A stretch of DNA of 64,000 nucleotides from the NCBI GenBank assembly GCA_021018815.1, contig JAITYX010000004.1, forward strand, positions 434,001 to 498,000, written 5' to 3'. Position 1 is the first letter of the stretch. Each line of letters begins with the position of its first letter. The DNA comes from Talinum fruticosum. Lineage: Eukaryota > Streptophyta > Magnoliopsida > Caryophyllales > Talinaceae. Under the pieces are notes generated by a model. The model saw only the letters and a list, made by a program, of their open reading frames with translations, ran no database searches and was not told the DNA's origin. The position numbers and the translations under genes are program-made. Below are positions 13,046 through 26,300 of the stretch, one piece after another.

Positions 13046-14339
13046 CTAGCTGGTCCTTCCCCCTAAACATTTGGTAATTTTTGGAAGAAACACGGGAAGA
13101 AATTTGCTGTTAGGGGAACAATGAAACTTATATAGGAAAAATATATAGTTATATGACATGTTAAGTATGAATAGCAAATTAGAGTAGAATTGTTTTTAAG
13201 AAGCAAATTGTATATGCATTTGGCACTATACGTCACCACAGGTATATGTAAGGGACACCCCCTCCCCCAGAGAGAGAGAGAGATTACAACTCAAAGTAAA
13301 CTCTCAAATTGTTGGTCTTTGTTATTGTCACGTAATTTTGCAAATGAAGGTAGAAGGGTTGAGGTAAGACCTATATGCAGAATTGTATGAATATGATAAT
13401 GGTTTTGTTTTGATTGAGATGGTCTATGATGATCTTTTACCATGCAAGATGAACCAAGTAGTAGAGAGATGTGAGTTAGCCTATATATATATATAAGATT
13501 AAGGGCACAAAAACACATTTTTTCAAAGGAAAATCTCCTAAATATGCCTCAACTTTATCAACTATTACACTCGAGAAAGAGTGCTTAATGCCTTCTAAAT
13601 ACGAGAATTTTCTTTCAAAAAAACAACTATCTATTTATGTCTTCAAAAGTTTTCTATCTATTTATTCCATTTTCTACGTTTGAACATTACTAATACAATC
13701 ATTATAGAATTTCAAAAAGTTCTAATCTTGTACAGAAGTATAAATATATTCCCTCTTATAAAAGACCTAGACCGTCGTTCTTTCGATCACATGAATCCAA
13801 ATCCATAATTTTTAAACAAAGACAAAAGCCTAATGAAAATTTTGAGATGTTACAGTTCCATTACTATTAGTATTAGGCAAATTGAACATCTCCAAGATGT
13901 CCTAGCTTCTACCAATACTGAAAAGGATAAACCATACTAACAAAATAAATCAATCAAATTTATTATTTAACTAGTAACATATTGTAATACATATTTCCTC
14001 CTTTTATATTCTAAATCTTAGCACCCATAAGAAAGTGAGGTATAATAAAGGTTACAAAAGTTTGCACCCATAAGAAAGTGAGGTATAGAGGTTACAAAAG
14101 TTGAAAAACACCAACAAAGTGGTTGAGGAACACAATTTAAGATCTGAATTAAGGTCACATTGGCAACAAATCCCGGTTAAAAACGGCCTCGACAAATCAG
14201 CAATCCACCCAACATGGTCAAGAACTCGTTTTGCACCATTCTCTCGCTCTCTCCTTGGTTGTTTGGTTGGTGAGGGATAACCTCACCTGCTTAGAGCATA
14301 ACCTCCTTTCCTAAGAGTTGAACAAGCTGCCCTATGGAA
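13046..14339. other. convergent intergenic region
   Basis: Lies between the 3' ends of the HTH gene (plus) and the M16 peptidase gene (minus). AT-rich, with short GA and TA tracts and one short tandem duplication; no gene seen. It should hold both 3' UTRs and polyadenylation signals. Confidence 0.6.
14021..14101. repeat. tandem duplication of about 40 bp
   Basis: Two adjacent copies both begin gcacccataagaaagtgagg (14021 and 14064) and both end ggttacaaaagtt. The first copy has five extra bases (ataaa). Confidence 0.85.
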
Positions 14340-17300
14340 TCACAGTTTTGTATGACTACGAGCTCCTTTAAATGAACCATAGAGTGGTTGTGATCTCCTG
14401 AATCCGAATATATCATCAATGTCAACATACGAAGACTGCTCCATATTTGTTTTATTGGCTTCATACTCAGACGAGTGAGAACAGCCATACACGTGTATAC
14501 TTAATGTTTTCTTTTCGGGGCACCAACTTTGACAAATTCATCAAAAAAATCAATCAGCTCCTGTTGGGTTAGCTTTTGCAATGCTGTAACCTGTCATAAC
14601 AAAAACCAAGATAAGCAGCAGTTTCAAATAAAAAGAGATATCCTCCTTGGAAATGTCTCTCACATTTGAAGTTCATACCTCGGCTTCTTTTCGGTCAAAT
14701 TTGAAGGTGCCATCAACAATTTCTTTCCAATAGAATCTAGATTCTTCTCTCAAATTCTTGTGTTTCTCCAGCTTCATATCAATCAGAGCATGGACATTTT
14801 TCTGCCAAGAGGGAGAAAAAGAAGAGTTGATGAGCAGCCACCACTCAAGAAAGCAGAACACTAGCAGTGCATCAATGCTATCTGGTTCCTTTTTTTTTTT
14901 TTGGGGGGTGGTTTCACATATAAAGATGTGGACTACAGCACTAGGAGAAGCCTATTTTGGGCTAGACCTGGGAGCGGGTCCCATACAAGGTTTTGCCAAC
15001 ATCATTTAGAAAAAAAAGGCAGCTTGAGCTGCGCTAACATGGGAATGGAAATCTCTAACCTCAAGTTTGGAGCGTTAATATAACCACCTCTCAGCCCCCT
15101 AGACCCTCTGTTTCTCATCACTAAAATCAGAATGTAGGCATAATCACTCGCCCCACTCCATGGATGAGTCGTCCACATTTGTTGAAAATTGCATCAGTAT
15201 TGACAAACATTATCTCCCTTCTCCCCCCCAAAAAAAAAAAAAAAGAGGAAATGAGAGGAAAAAGAACCCTGCCATACTTGAAAAGCTATTGTCATTTGTT
15301 CCATTAAGATGGTCTCAGTCGTGAATACAAATTATCTCAAGTCAGTTAGTCCAAGTCCATGTCTATAACGACAGTCCTGCATAAGTAGGGTGGGAGGTGG
15401 GTTGGGTGTGAGCTTAGTTTAAAAAGCTCAAGGCACACAAAAGTGCAAAGGGTCCAGGGGCCAGGGCACAGGCTTTTTGGAACGAGGGGCGCTTACTTGA
15501 AAATATTTGAAAATCAATACCAAGCAATTTACCCACTTACTCATTGTCTAAGAAACAGAGACAAGAGGAAGAGGGGGGAGATAGAAAGAGAGAGAGAGAG
15601 AGAGAGAGAAATAGCAAAAATAGAAAAAAGCCCACTGAGGCAAGCAAGGCATACGAGGTGCAACTCCGCCCTGGTTGAGGATTTTTGAAGGGGCTGGGCT
15701 TCACCCTTGCAAGGCGCAATGGGGTGGGCTTCGGGCTTTTCTCCGCCTAGGCGCGCACAGGGCGCGCTTTTAAACTAACATGTGAGGGATTGGATATAGT
15801 AGCATGATGTTAAATTATAGAGAAGCTGGTTCTAACAGACTTAGATTAAATAAATAAAGAAAATATGTGACTACCTACGGCCCCTGAAAAAGAAGCCAAT
15901 GACAGTTTCATGAGACATGTTGGTATAGTCCACTATGATCAAAGATGCAAAAAATGGCCACAAAGTGGCTTCTTCGCCTTTATGAAATGTGGACAAAATT
16001 TTACATCAGTTGGAATTATGACATATTGCTGCTCGAATTACAGAGAGATGAAAGACTTTCCTCGACCTTGAAAATTGTCAAGAAGCAAGGGGTCATGCCA
16101 AACTAGTCCAAGATAGCATCTCAAAATTGACCAATTCAACATACCTTGAATTCATCTTCAGTAAGTTGGCGGAGTTCACTCTCAAACTTGCTCAGAAATG
16201 CCTCCACTCTCTGATCAATATGCTTTGGAGCCTGTAGAACAAAGTAACAAAGCGATTTAGACATGATATCTACCGGGTCCACTTTGGGATGGGGGAGAGG
16301 GGGTTGCAGAAAATTATAAATGGTATTATGTGCACCTTTGCTGTGGATTGGATGATAAATTGAACACCGCGGATGCCAAAATCACTCCTATAAAAGAAGA
16401 AATTTGGTAAAGAGACAAAAGTGAATAGACAGTTGTGCACTGAAATTAGTACAAACTACAAAATATTGACCTGTTTGTCAGCACAGTTATATATCCTAGT
16501 TGCTCAACAGATCGAAGCTGGTAGAATGCGGGTTGCTTAGCTATAAGTGCAATAAGCTGGAGTTTCACATTTGCCAAAGAATCATCTTGATGAACCTATG
16601 CACATTGGCAAGCATTAGGATCACAGACTCAAATAAGAGCTTGTAATCTAGCTCGCAGGAGAATAATGCATCTATAGCTAAGAAAAAAATAAAGGAGCAT
16701 GTCGTCTGGCTCAATTGACAGTTTCTCTAAGAAAACAGTCATTCGTCCTTTTCACATATTTCTGAAAAACAGAAAAAGAGCAGGAGAAAGTTTTGCCTAT
16801 GGCATAGGCAACCAAAAACTCGGAAGTTAGAATTGGTCTCTTCAGGTGCCAAACTATCCTTAACCAAGTTCTAAAATCAGTACTTTTGGTGTACAAACAT
16901 TCATTACCTGAATGTAATGAATGAGAGCTGAATTCTCATCACTTGGATTTAAGCCTTTGGTAGCATAACAGTAACTTCTGCCTTTTCCAAGCTTAACAAT
17001 TCTGTTAGTCAGATGCTCTGATGGAAAAAGCGGTCTGGAGATAGGCTGGTGACCCTTAAAGAAGGTACTCTCTATTTGCTCAATTGTTGACTCTGCTTCC
17101 CTATGCTCAAAGTTACCTGAAAATTTGGAAATGAGCAGTAAAACCAATCATAAAAGCTGGACAATATAATATTCATTGGAGGCTCTGTTTCTCGAGACTC
17201 TTCACTATTACTCTAGCTTAGCTGTGTGAAATACACAGCATTTGAACATGCACACTAAAACACATTAAAATTTTTCAAAATTTCTTGGAAGTAGCAGAGT

Positions 17301-20300
17301 CAATCACTTGCGCATGCATCATATCGGACGTTTTTACTCAAGTCCAAGTAAGAAAGATAGGAGCAAGTTCTTCAAAAACACACCAGCTATATAACACTCC
17401 AGGAATGATTTTGACAGCATCAGTGGAACAAAGTTGGAAAGAGCATCGGCATCCACACCGGAGAGAACTTCTAGCTGCTCTGTCCAAGGCCATGAATGAT
17501 CTTGGAGAACTAATGAGCAGTAGTACATGGCTTGCTGATATGGCTGCTGAAACTTGTAATTTTGATACTCCTTTATGACAGTTTCCTGAAGCAGAAAAGC
17601 ACAAGGGTTAACACACTTCAGCAAAACAAGAAGGCTAATTGATTTGGGCCATATAAATACACTCCACGCTACAAAAATTAATCTGACAGTCGAAGAACAA
17701 GACGACTGAAAGTGAATAACGTAATCAATCAGTCCACATTCACACCTCAGCAGCATAAATGTCAAATTTAAACTGATTTTGACATCGACAAAATACTTTG
17801 TTTACAGACTGCCATGAATTCATGCGAATTTACAAGAGACTCGCATACCAAAAGACTAATACAACACTGGCCATGTTATGATCAGGTAAAGGCAGGCCCG
17901 CACCTTAATTGATCATCATCACAGATCATCCTTACTGATGGCACACAACAATTTTGATACTCCTAATCATACTTGTTGTCCTGTGCTTATGCTGAAACTT
18001 CCTGGAATTTCTCTCCCGAATATTGTAAACAGTTTCATAGACCATGGCTCTGGACCTCAGGTTTCTTAAAAATTCGAATGTCCAAAAGCTACAAGTATTT
18101 CTCAATGTTTCATCTTTAGAGGAAGGTCAGGACAAGGTGTGCTTTCTAATGAAGAGTAGTTAATGTTCTGGTTTCCTTGACTCGTCAAAATGAAATGAAG
18201 AAATGGCTTCAATATGCCAGCAGAAACAGTGTCCAACACAGGTGACACCAAAAATCTCCACACTCTGGAGATATGGCCCTTTAGAATGAAAATAAGGTTA
18301 TATGGTTTGACCGTTTGGTATCTTCAAACTCCTACCATGACAACACTACAGTCGTAGATGGTAAAATGATATAACAGCATCTCAATACTGACATAACAGT
18401 CCTACGACATCTAGGTCAAGGGCAAGCATCATGATGCATGCAGTTCCCTACACACTCAAGGATTATGAAGGATCCTCATTGTGCCGCAAATAAATCTAAA
18501 ATAAAGAGAAAAGAAAATTGAAAATGTCCAGTCTAGGAACACATTCGGATTACCTTTATAACAGCAAATCTGTCAGGTTTTACTTCAAACTTCACTATCT
18601 TATCAACTATTGTATCCAACAAGATCTTCAATTTGTCATTATAACCAAATACGGTCACCTGCAGAATGAAGGGGAAAAAAAGCACAAAATACAGTGCAAA
18701 AGATAGTTTACCATGTTACCCATCCAACTCAGGGCAGAAATATGAAAAACAAGTGTTTCCACGACTCTACCACCCAGTCAATTCTGTTCCACTTAATTCT
18801 CCTTTCATGGCCACATATCTTTCCAATGCATCAAATTAGCATGGAGACATACAAAACTACAAGAACAACATAAAGCCCCTAAACTGAACCAATATCACAT
18901 ACTTATAATACATGCATTTTATGTTTTTAGTCTAAAATTTCCTGTGATTATTCCAGCAGAAATTTTGAAGTGTCAAGTGTCTTGACAACAGTACCAAAGC
19001 TAGAATAAAGAGTTCAAGTGACATAGGTAAAAGAGGTGATGTGAAGAATGCCGCTGCAGACCGTACTTGTCTACATCTACCACCCCTTACCAGAAGATTA
19101 AAGACCTAATTAGAATCACTGGCTTCCTAGAATTCAAAACTAAAAAGGAAAACTTTTCAAATGACAAGGAAACCTAATACCTTATCATAAGGGGACACCT
19201 TCATGAATTACCAAGATATTAGTACAATATTGAGCATGCGAATCAGCCGTAATCGAGCTCTACAAAACAATATAATTCGGGATGCTGTACAATTGACTTT
19301 GACTCTCAAAAACAGAACGGCCATATAAAAACACATCAATGAACCAGATCAGATCACTGGAATAACGTGGCACTCATTCATAGACGATAAAAATATTACC
19401 TCAAAACCACAAGTTGTACGGGAAATTGCATAATAAAGACCAGCAACCTGAGCGTAGTATGCTGAGATACAGGCAACAACATCAATGAGGATTGCACAAT
19501 GATGAGGAATGGAATTCCTCAATCATGCTCCATGAAGATAGCAAAATCCACACATATACGTAGTTTAAGACTAGAAAAATAGAATTACATTATTACATGC
19601 ACAGGCACAAAATATACAAATAAGAACTTCATGAGCGTAGTTTGTATATGTATGCAGATTCACAAAAATCCATAACTTGTACACCATTAGAATTTTAAAT
19701 TTTAAAACACAATGCAATTGTAAAATAGATCTTATGCAATGAATAAAATAAAGCAACCTAGTCAAAAGATTACATATCGTAAATAAAATAATGAAGAAAA
19801 TAAAATGGACACTTTTGTTTAAAAAGAAATTGACAAATGGTTAAATCTTATGACGAAAGAGATCACATGGATGAATTTCATTTTGAACCAGATAACATGG
19901 CCTGGACTTTATAATGACTAGATATATGTCGCACACAAAAAGAATTCGTACAGCATAGGTCAAGAAAGAGTGCCTTGAAATCTCACCACAAATTATACAC
20001 CCAAATGTCAACTTCAGTGCAGTGAAAAACTTGCCATATGTTTAACTATTGACAGGATTTTATCATTCAATTATGCCAAATTAGAATATGCCGAACGCTT
20101 TTCTTTGTTATCATATTTATTTGGATCAAAAGATCACATAATTTGTATTCAATTGCATTTGGAATTACAATTACTACAAATAAATATTATTTCAAGAAAG
20201 CAATAAAAGTAAAAATTCAATATATTTTGAACAAATTTGGATTAATGAGAAGCGAAGCTTAAAAATCTTCTGTAGTCAAAACATTTTTCCTCAAAAAAGT

Positions 20301-23300
20301 AAAATGGAAAACTGGAGTTTACTTCAATAAACCATTAGAAGTTTATTTTGCACGGAACTATTTTCATAAATACAAGCTAGTAGGTGAGCATAGAAGGTTT
20401 GTGCAGAAGTATACCACCTATGCACATGCAGAATTTCCACTGTAGCCCCGGAAGCTGGGACTGTAGTTCCAGAACAAGTGGCAGTCGGACCACATTTTTG
20501 GGCGGTGGAGACAACATTTATAAGGATGTTAGGGTTTTTAAAAAAGTTCTACATATACATCTGCTTAGGTCCATAGACCCAAGATTACTATAAAATGCAC
20601 ACATACTTAAAACCCTGCAAGCAAGTATAATAATAAGAAAACAAAGTTCCCTGCTTGAATAAAAGCATCAACAGCACACCTTTTTTAATTTTAATTTTTT
20701 TCTGGGGATGGGGAGAATCAGGAGTAAAAGCATACCGTATTCATTCAAGTAATCCATTAGCAATCGTGCAAATATCTCGGTGAGCACTTCTGCTTCGGGG
20801 AGTTTCCAGCATATGGGCAGTTACAGTCTATTTTCACATAAGCCTTCGGTATGAAGAACATTGTATCGGGCTTGTACCATAATCTCGAATAGGATGAAGT
20901 CCTTAACAAGATAGGGTAGGTGACCTGTTTCAGTAGTCCACACATAAACGAACCAATTATTGGACAAGGTTTAAACTTTAAACTTAAAGCAGGCAATATC
21001 AGTCATCCAACATGAATTCCGCTGATGGCTGTAACATAAGGAAGACACATAAAAGACAATGAATTTCAATGCCTCTTTTTTTTTTTTCTTTTTTTGGGGG
21101 GTTGGGGGTGGTAAGGGCCATAAGGCATCCAAACTATTGAGCAGTGGCCCCATCTTTCATGAGGACACCCTTGTAGTGATGGCATAGGAGAGAGGGAGGG
21201 GGACAAGGAGAAGGAGACTCCCCTTTTGGCTTTAATGGGAAATGAACCCAAACTTCCTAGATGGAAAACAGGGCCAATCCCACTAAATCACTCCCTGTCA
21301 GGGTCATAGCATATCAGTGCTAGCTTACCTTGTTGTTCAACTCTTTGAACGACAAATCAGTGGGAACAAATATATTGGCAGTTGGCAAATGCAGGTGCGC
21401 ATTAGGGGCAGCAGACATCCATTGCTGAAAAATAATAGATAAAAATCATTCCACAGAAAAAGCAACACAGTCAGCATAACAGCTCACTTGCTGGGGAAGA
21501 GTATAAAGAGCACTTCTAAGTCCACATAGCACCATATCGCTTCTTTTTGGGTTTTGTTTTTCCCTTTTTTTGGGGGGTGGGGAATCTATAAGAGGCCATA
21601 AACCAGCTAAAGTGAAGCACAGATATCAAGGAGGAAGCACCCAGAACACACTGCTAGGGTACATCCTTTACCACTAATTTTAAGGCTTATTATACTGATA
21701 AAACAAAAAAAAAGACAGCTAGAACAAAAGAATTAAAGAACCTGAATCACCACGCCAGATATCTTCTCAAGGGAATAAGCTGTTCCATACCACGGCTCCT
21801 TAGAGTCTGTATGCCCTTCAAACTTCTTTGACTCCCAAAAATCCTATTTAAAGATGGAAAATAAATGAAATAACTGTGAATGGAACACAAAACAAAGTTC
21901 TGCCCCTTCTGCAGTCACGAGTTTTCTTTTTCTTTTTCTTTTTTTTTGTTTTGTTGGTGGGAAGGGGGAGCATAGTATACAGACTACATGCAGAGCTCTT
22001 GATCCTCTCCTGTTGTAGAGAAGATGTTCTCTGTCATGGAAATTATTATCTAAAACTAGAAAAAAAAGTCAATTGAAGAAGAACCAAGAGGTTTATATCC
22101 CAAAAGTCAACATCACAACTATTTGAGTTCTCAAAATTATATCCTCCTTGACCATTCCTCTATCTCCACTTCATACACCGTTTAAACACAAGAATAACTG
22201 TTATTAAACGTCCTAAGTGAACAGATTTAGATAGAATGAAAGAATGGAAAGTAAACAAAATAAAGAAATCAGAGGAAATAACTGTTATTAAAGGTCCTAA
22301 GTAAACAGATTTAGATAGAATGAAAGAATGGAAAGTAAACAAAATAAAGAAATCAGAGGAAACTTGAAAGCCAAATGAATTAACTCTTTCCTTACGTTCT
22401 CCCACCAACCCACCCTGCAGGCTTCTACTTCCAAACAGTCATAGAACTACCAAAACCAACCCCAGAGTACCGCATTCAGCTTAATGCAAAAAGATCAGGA
22501 TCACTACAGCATCGTTACTACTTATGTCGCTAGCTACATCAGATGGGGCTTCTCCAATTTCTACGCTTGACAACCAATCATCTCATACATCCAAAATTGT
22601 AAATCTTGTGCAAATCAACAAAGCCCTGATACAGCATATAATTCTGTGATCCATCTTCAGATACATGCCAAAAGCACTCCCAGTGTATGCCAATGAAGGC
22701 ACAAAGCTGGCACTTCCCAGATGACCAGATGCTGGGATTTCCAACCTGATTTTCTTCTTGTTTTTTTTTTTTTTTGAGTTAAATAAGAATAAGAAAATGA
22801 GGAAGCCCTCCTCTGGCATCATCCAACCCAGCTCTTCTCTTCTGGACAGGAATACAGGACATGGACCAATTTATGCTCTTCAAAGTTCTCATAAGGGTCC
22901 ACTTTGAATCAAAATGAATACTTTTAGATATATCCTTTATTACTGCGTTAGTTGTCCCTCCTTGACACTCCAGGTGCAAGTCATGCAACTCAGTTCCTTA
23001 ACCAGTTTTGCCAAATCATCCTGTTTCTATTTTTATGTAGATGCTCATAATGTAAAGTTACAAGGTCACTAATTTGTGAGCAAAATGCTGTAATAACCAA
23101 AATACTGCACTAAGTACAAAATAAACAGAACTTTATATTTCAGCAGTCTTTAACCTCCCCAGTCCATGCAAGTAGCGCAGTCCCTTGGTGGCGGTTTTGA
23201 ACAAATTCAGCAGCACATACTACACTGTATGAACTTGGCTCAAACCTCCTCCAAGGTTTGAGTTGCCATTTATTTGAACTAAACACACTGTCACACAAAC

Positions 23301-26300
23301 AGCATGACCACTACTGGAGGCACAGAAATATATCAGACAAACTACTCCACCATGCGGAAATCAGTGTCTTTAAGAATATACTTAGCGCATGCCTAAATAA
23401 TCAGCCAACCAAGAGCGACCTTGACAGCAGATTATAATGTCTCAAAAGCTTTCCAGAGAATTTTTCCAAGCCTATGCATAACAAACAAAAGGACTTCCGA
23501 ACATGGTAACCTTGTGAAACCAAGAAATTTTCCAAGCTTCACATAAGCATTCACATCTTTATTCAAGTGTATGTACATATTCAATGGTATCACTACCCAT
23601 GGATACTAAACGGATAGCAGACCAAATACCCTCAAGCCTCAATCCTCATATTGCAGGATCCTGCCAAAGCAAAGCATGAAGCCCGGGTGTACACTAGTCA
23701 TACTCCTGAGTAGCAGCTCAGAGACTGAATATGCTGTTCCAAAATGTGATATAAGCTATATAGCCTTTGGCAACTTCTAATGAGATCTACCAAAAGCCAT
23801 AGAAGCGTGCGCTTGCGCGCGCACACACACACACAGCAATTAACATTGAATGTTCTTCAAGCACAAGAAAAAAGCAATGAACAACACTACAGTTATTAAC
23901 ACTTGCAGAAGAACAGCAGAGATGAAAGCAAAGTAGAAGCATTTTTCTAATATTAACGAAATTTTACAGAGTGTCGACATTTACCTGACACAATCAGGTG
24001 TAAGTTCATCTAGTATCTTCTGAATGATATTTGGATTGTAAATGGATGGCAATGATGATTTCACTAGCCAGTCTCTCAGTGGATATAACTGAAAAATACA
24101 TACAGTATTTGGACAAATAGATGTGTGATCAGTGATAATATCATCTTCACCAATGCACTCATAAAAATCAGCTTCTTGGTTTCTCAATTAACAAAATGCA
24201 ACAATTCTCTCCTTATTGAGAGGGCATATATAAACAAGCATTCAACTACCTTCAAATTCCGATAAGAGTAACCCAAAGGAAAACTTCTCAACATGTGACA
24301 GAACTAGAATACCAAGTGTTGATTGTTGCAGAAGGAACAGAACCTCGGCGAATCAAGTGCATTGATATGAGATAATAGCTTCAAATAAGCCAAAACGACA
24401 AGAGCTTCTAATGGATTTTTATCCCACAAGATGGTAATGCAGTATCACTTCAAGAAAGATATATTTTTCTCAAAGATGTTTTTGTCCAGATTATAGCATA
24501 ATGATTTGGAACCATGCTTTTATATGTTGACTATTAACTTAAACAATATTCATAAATATTTGCATCAGGGATGATGTTTCATTTGAACGCAACATGATTA
24601 ACTGTCGATCATAAATTTCCAAGCTTTACTACATCTTTCCTCTTTAATTTTTTTTTGGGGGACGTACTGCTGCTCATTGAACGGAATTGCTGTTACAATT
24701 TTGCTACAGTGTTACAATTTGTTAGGAATGTTGCACTTTTTTACAGAACAATTGGATTTCATACATAAGAGAACTCTTGGCCCATATTTGTTAGGAGTGC
24801 TAAAAGGTACACTTGAAAGACATTGAAAATGATTTGAGTGCTATATTAAAATAATGAAAATTTCAACCAAGTGAAGTTGTACCCCAACAACCACAAATTC
24901 TTTTGCAATACAAAAATGCTTCTTTCAAAATTATGAAACCCCAACTGCAATCACAATTATTCCCCCACCCCCCAACCCAAAAAAAAAAAAAAAACAAAAA
25001 AGAAAAACAAAAATGGCTTGCATACAGAATATGACCTGAATTCTGACCCTAAATTAGGCTCTGGCTATCTACTCGGAAGTCATCGCCAGCCCAGACTTCA
25101 ATTTATCTATCTCCTCATGTAATTAGCCCACATGATATGCCCCAAGCTGATAACTAAATGGAGCAAATTTAACCAGGACAATATATTTATCCAAAAAACA
25201 GATATTTAACATAGCAGCAAAGCATAATCCTGAAGTTACCTGCATATTGCTCGAAATATCAACCACATAATCAACAGGAGGAATCTTGTCCTGATAATGG
25301 AATGCAGTTTCACAGATGGCTGCAAGCTTCATTAAATAAATAAACAAATAAATAGTTTTTACAACTAAAAATAACTGGAAATTGTAACCTAAAAACACAC
25401 TAAAAGCCAATCAATTAAGCATAAAATAAGAGGCAAACATCCTTTTCAATCCAGTGAAATTATAGTTGAAGAATGATGATCCACACAAAACAGACTGAAA
25501 GACCTCGACGCCGCAAGCATACAGACCTCTTTGAATATCCATTCGCATACGCCTGACTTCTGCAAAAGCTGGATGTATTTGAAAAGCAGGCCTACTACAC
25601 TTTGCATGTGCTCTGTCAGGGGAAAAGCAGAAATTATTAACTACACAGGGCTGTAGGAAGCTCACAATGTAGATAGCTCACAAAACGATGCCATTCCTCA
25701 CTTTGCAAGTAACACTGCATCTATTTTTTGTGATTTTGTCTCTGGCATAGAGGCAGCAGAATGTGTACACAAGCAACTACCAAGAAGCAAGGTGGTTTTG
25801 GTTTAAATCTCACATAAAGCAATTTTCTTTACTTAAAGCATTTTTCTAGCTTCATTCTTTTTTAAAACAAAAAAGAATCAATACTTCTTTCATATTTAAA
25901 AATTCTACACACTTATGTGAAATATTTCAACTGAGCAATAATTGTGAAAATTCGGACATAAAAATATTAAGCACAACTAAATAATTTGAAAATATCAAAT
26001 AGTGTATTAAAAAAATAAAAAGAGGCAATTATCAATTATCATTGAGTCAAAATTGAAAACTCAGACATAAAAAATGAATAGAAAGCTGTAAATACTCTCA
26101 TATACCAAAAAATTTAAATGTAAATACTCTAATACCAAAAATATTATCAAATTGTAAAAAAATGAAGATTTACCATAAAAAACAGGCAATAAACCAGATG
26201 TATTCTGCCTCAATGAAACTGATGTTAAGTTGGAGAATGCTGCAAATATCGCGCACAGAATGTTTCCTAATTACCAATTTATGGCAAACTACCCTGAACA

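Noticed and set aside
17334..17765. 143-residue minus-strand open frame
   Set aside because: Its central part is exon 20 of the M16 gene read through into introns on both sides; not a separate gene.
25240..25319. Exon 13 of the M16 gene starting at CCATCTG after TTGCAG
   Set aside because: Leaves the wrong phase after exon 12. Starting at CTTGCAGCC (25326) restores KELAAICE and keeps phase 0.
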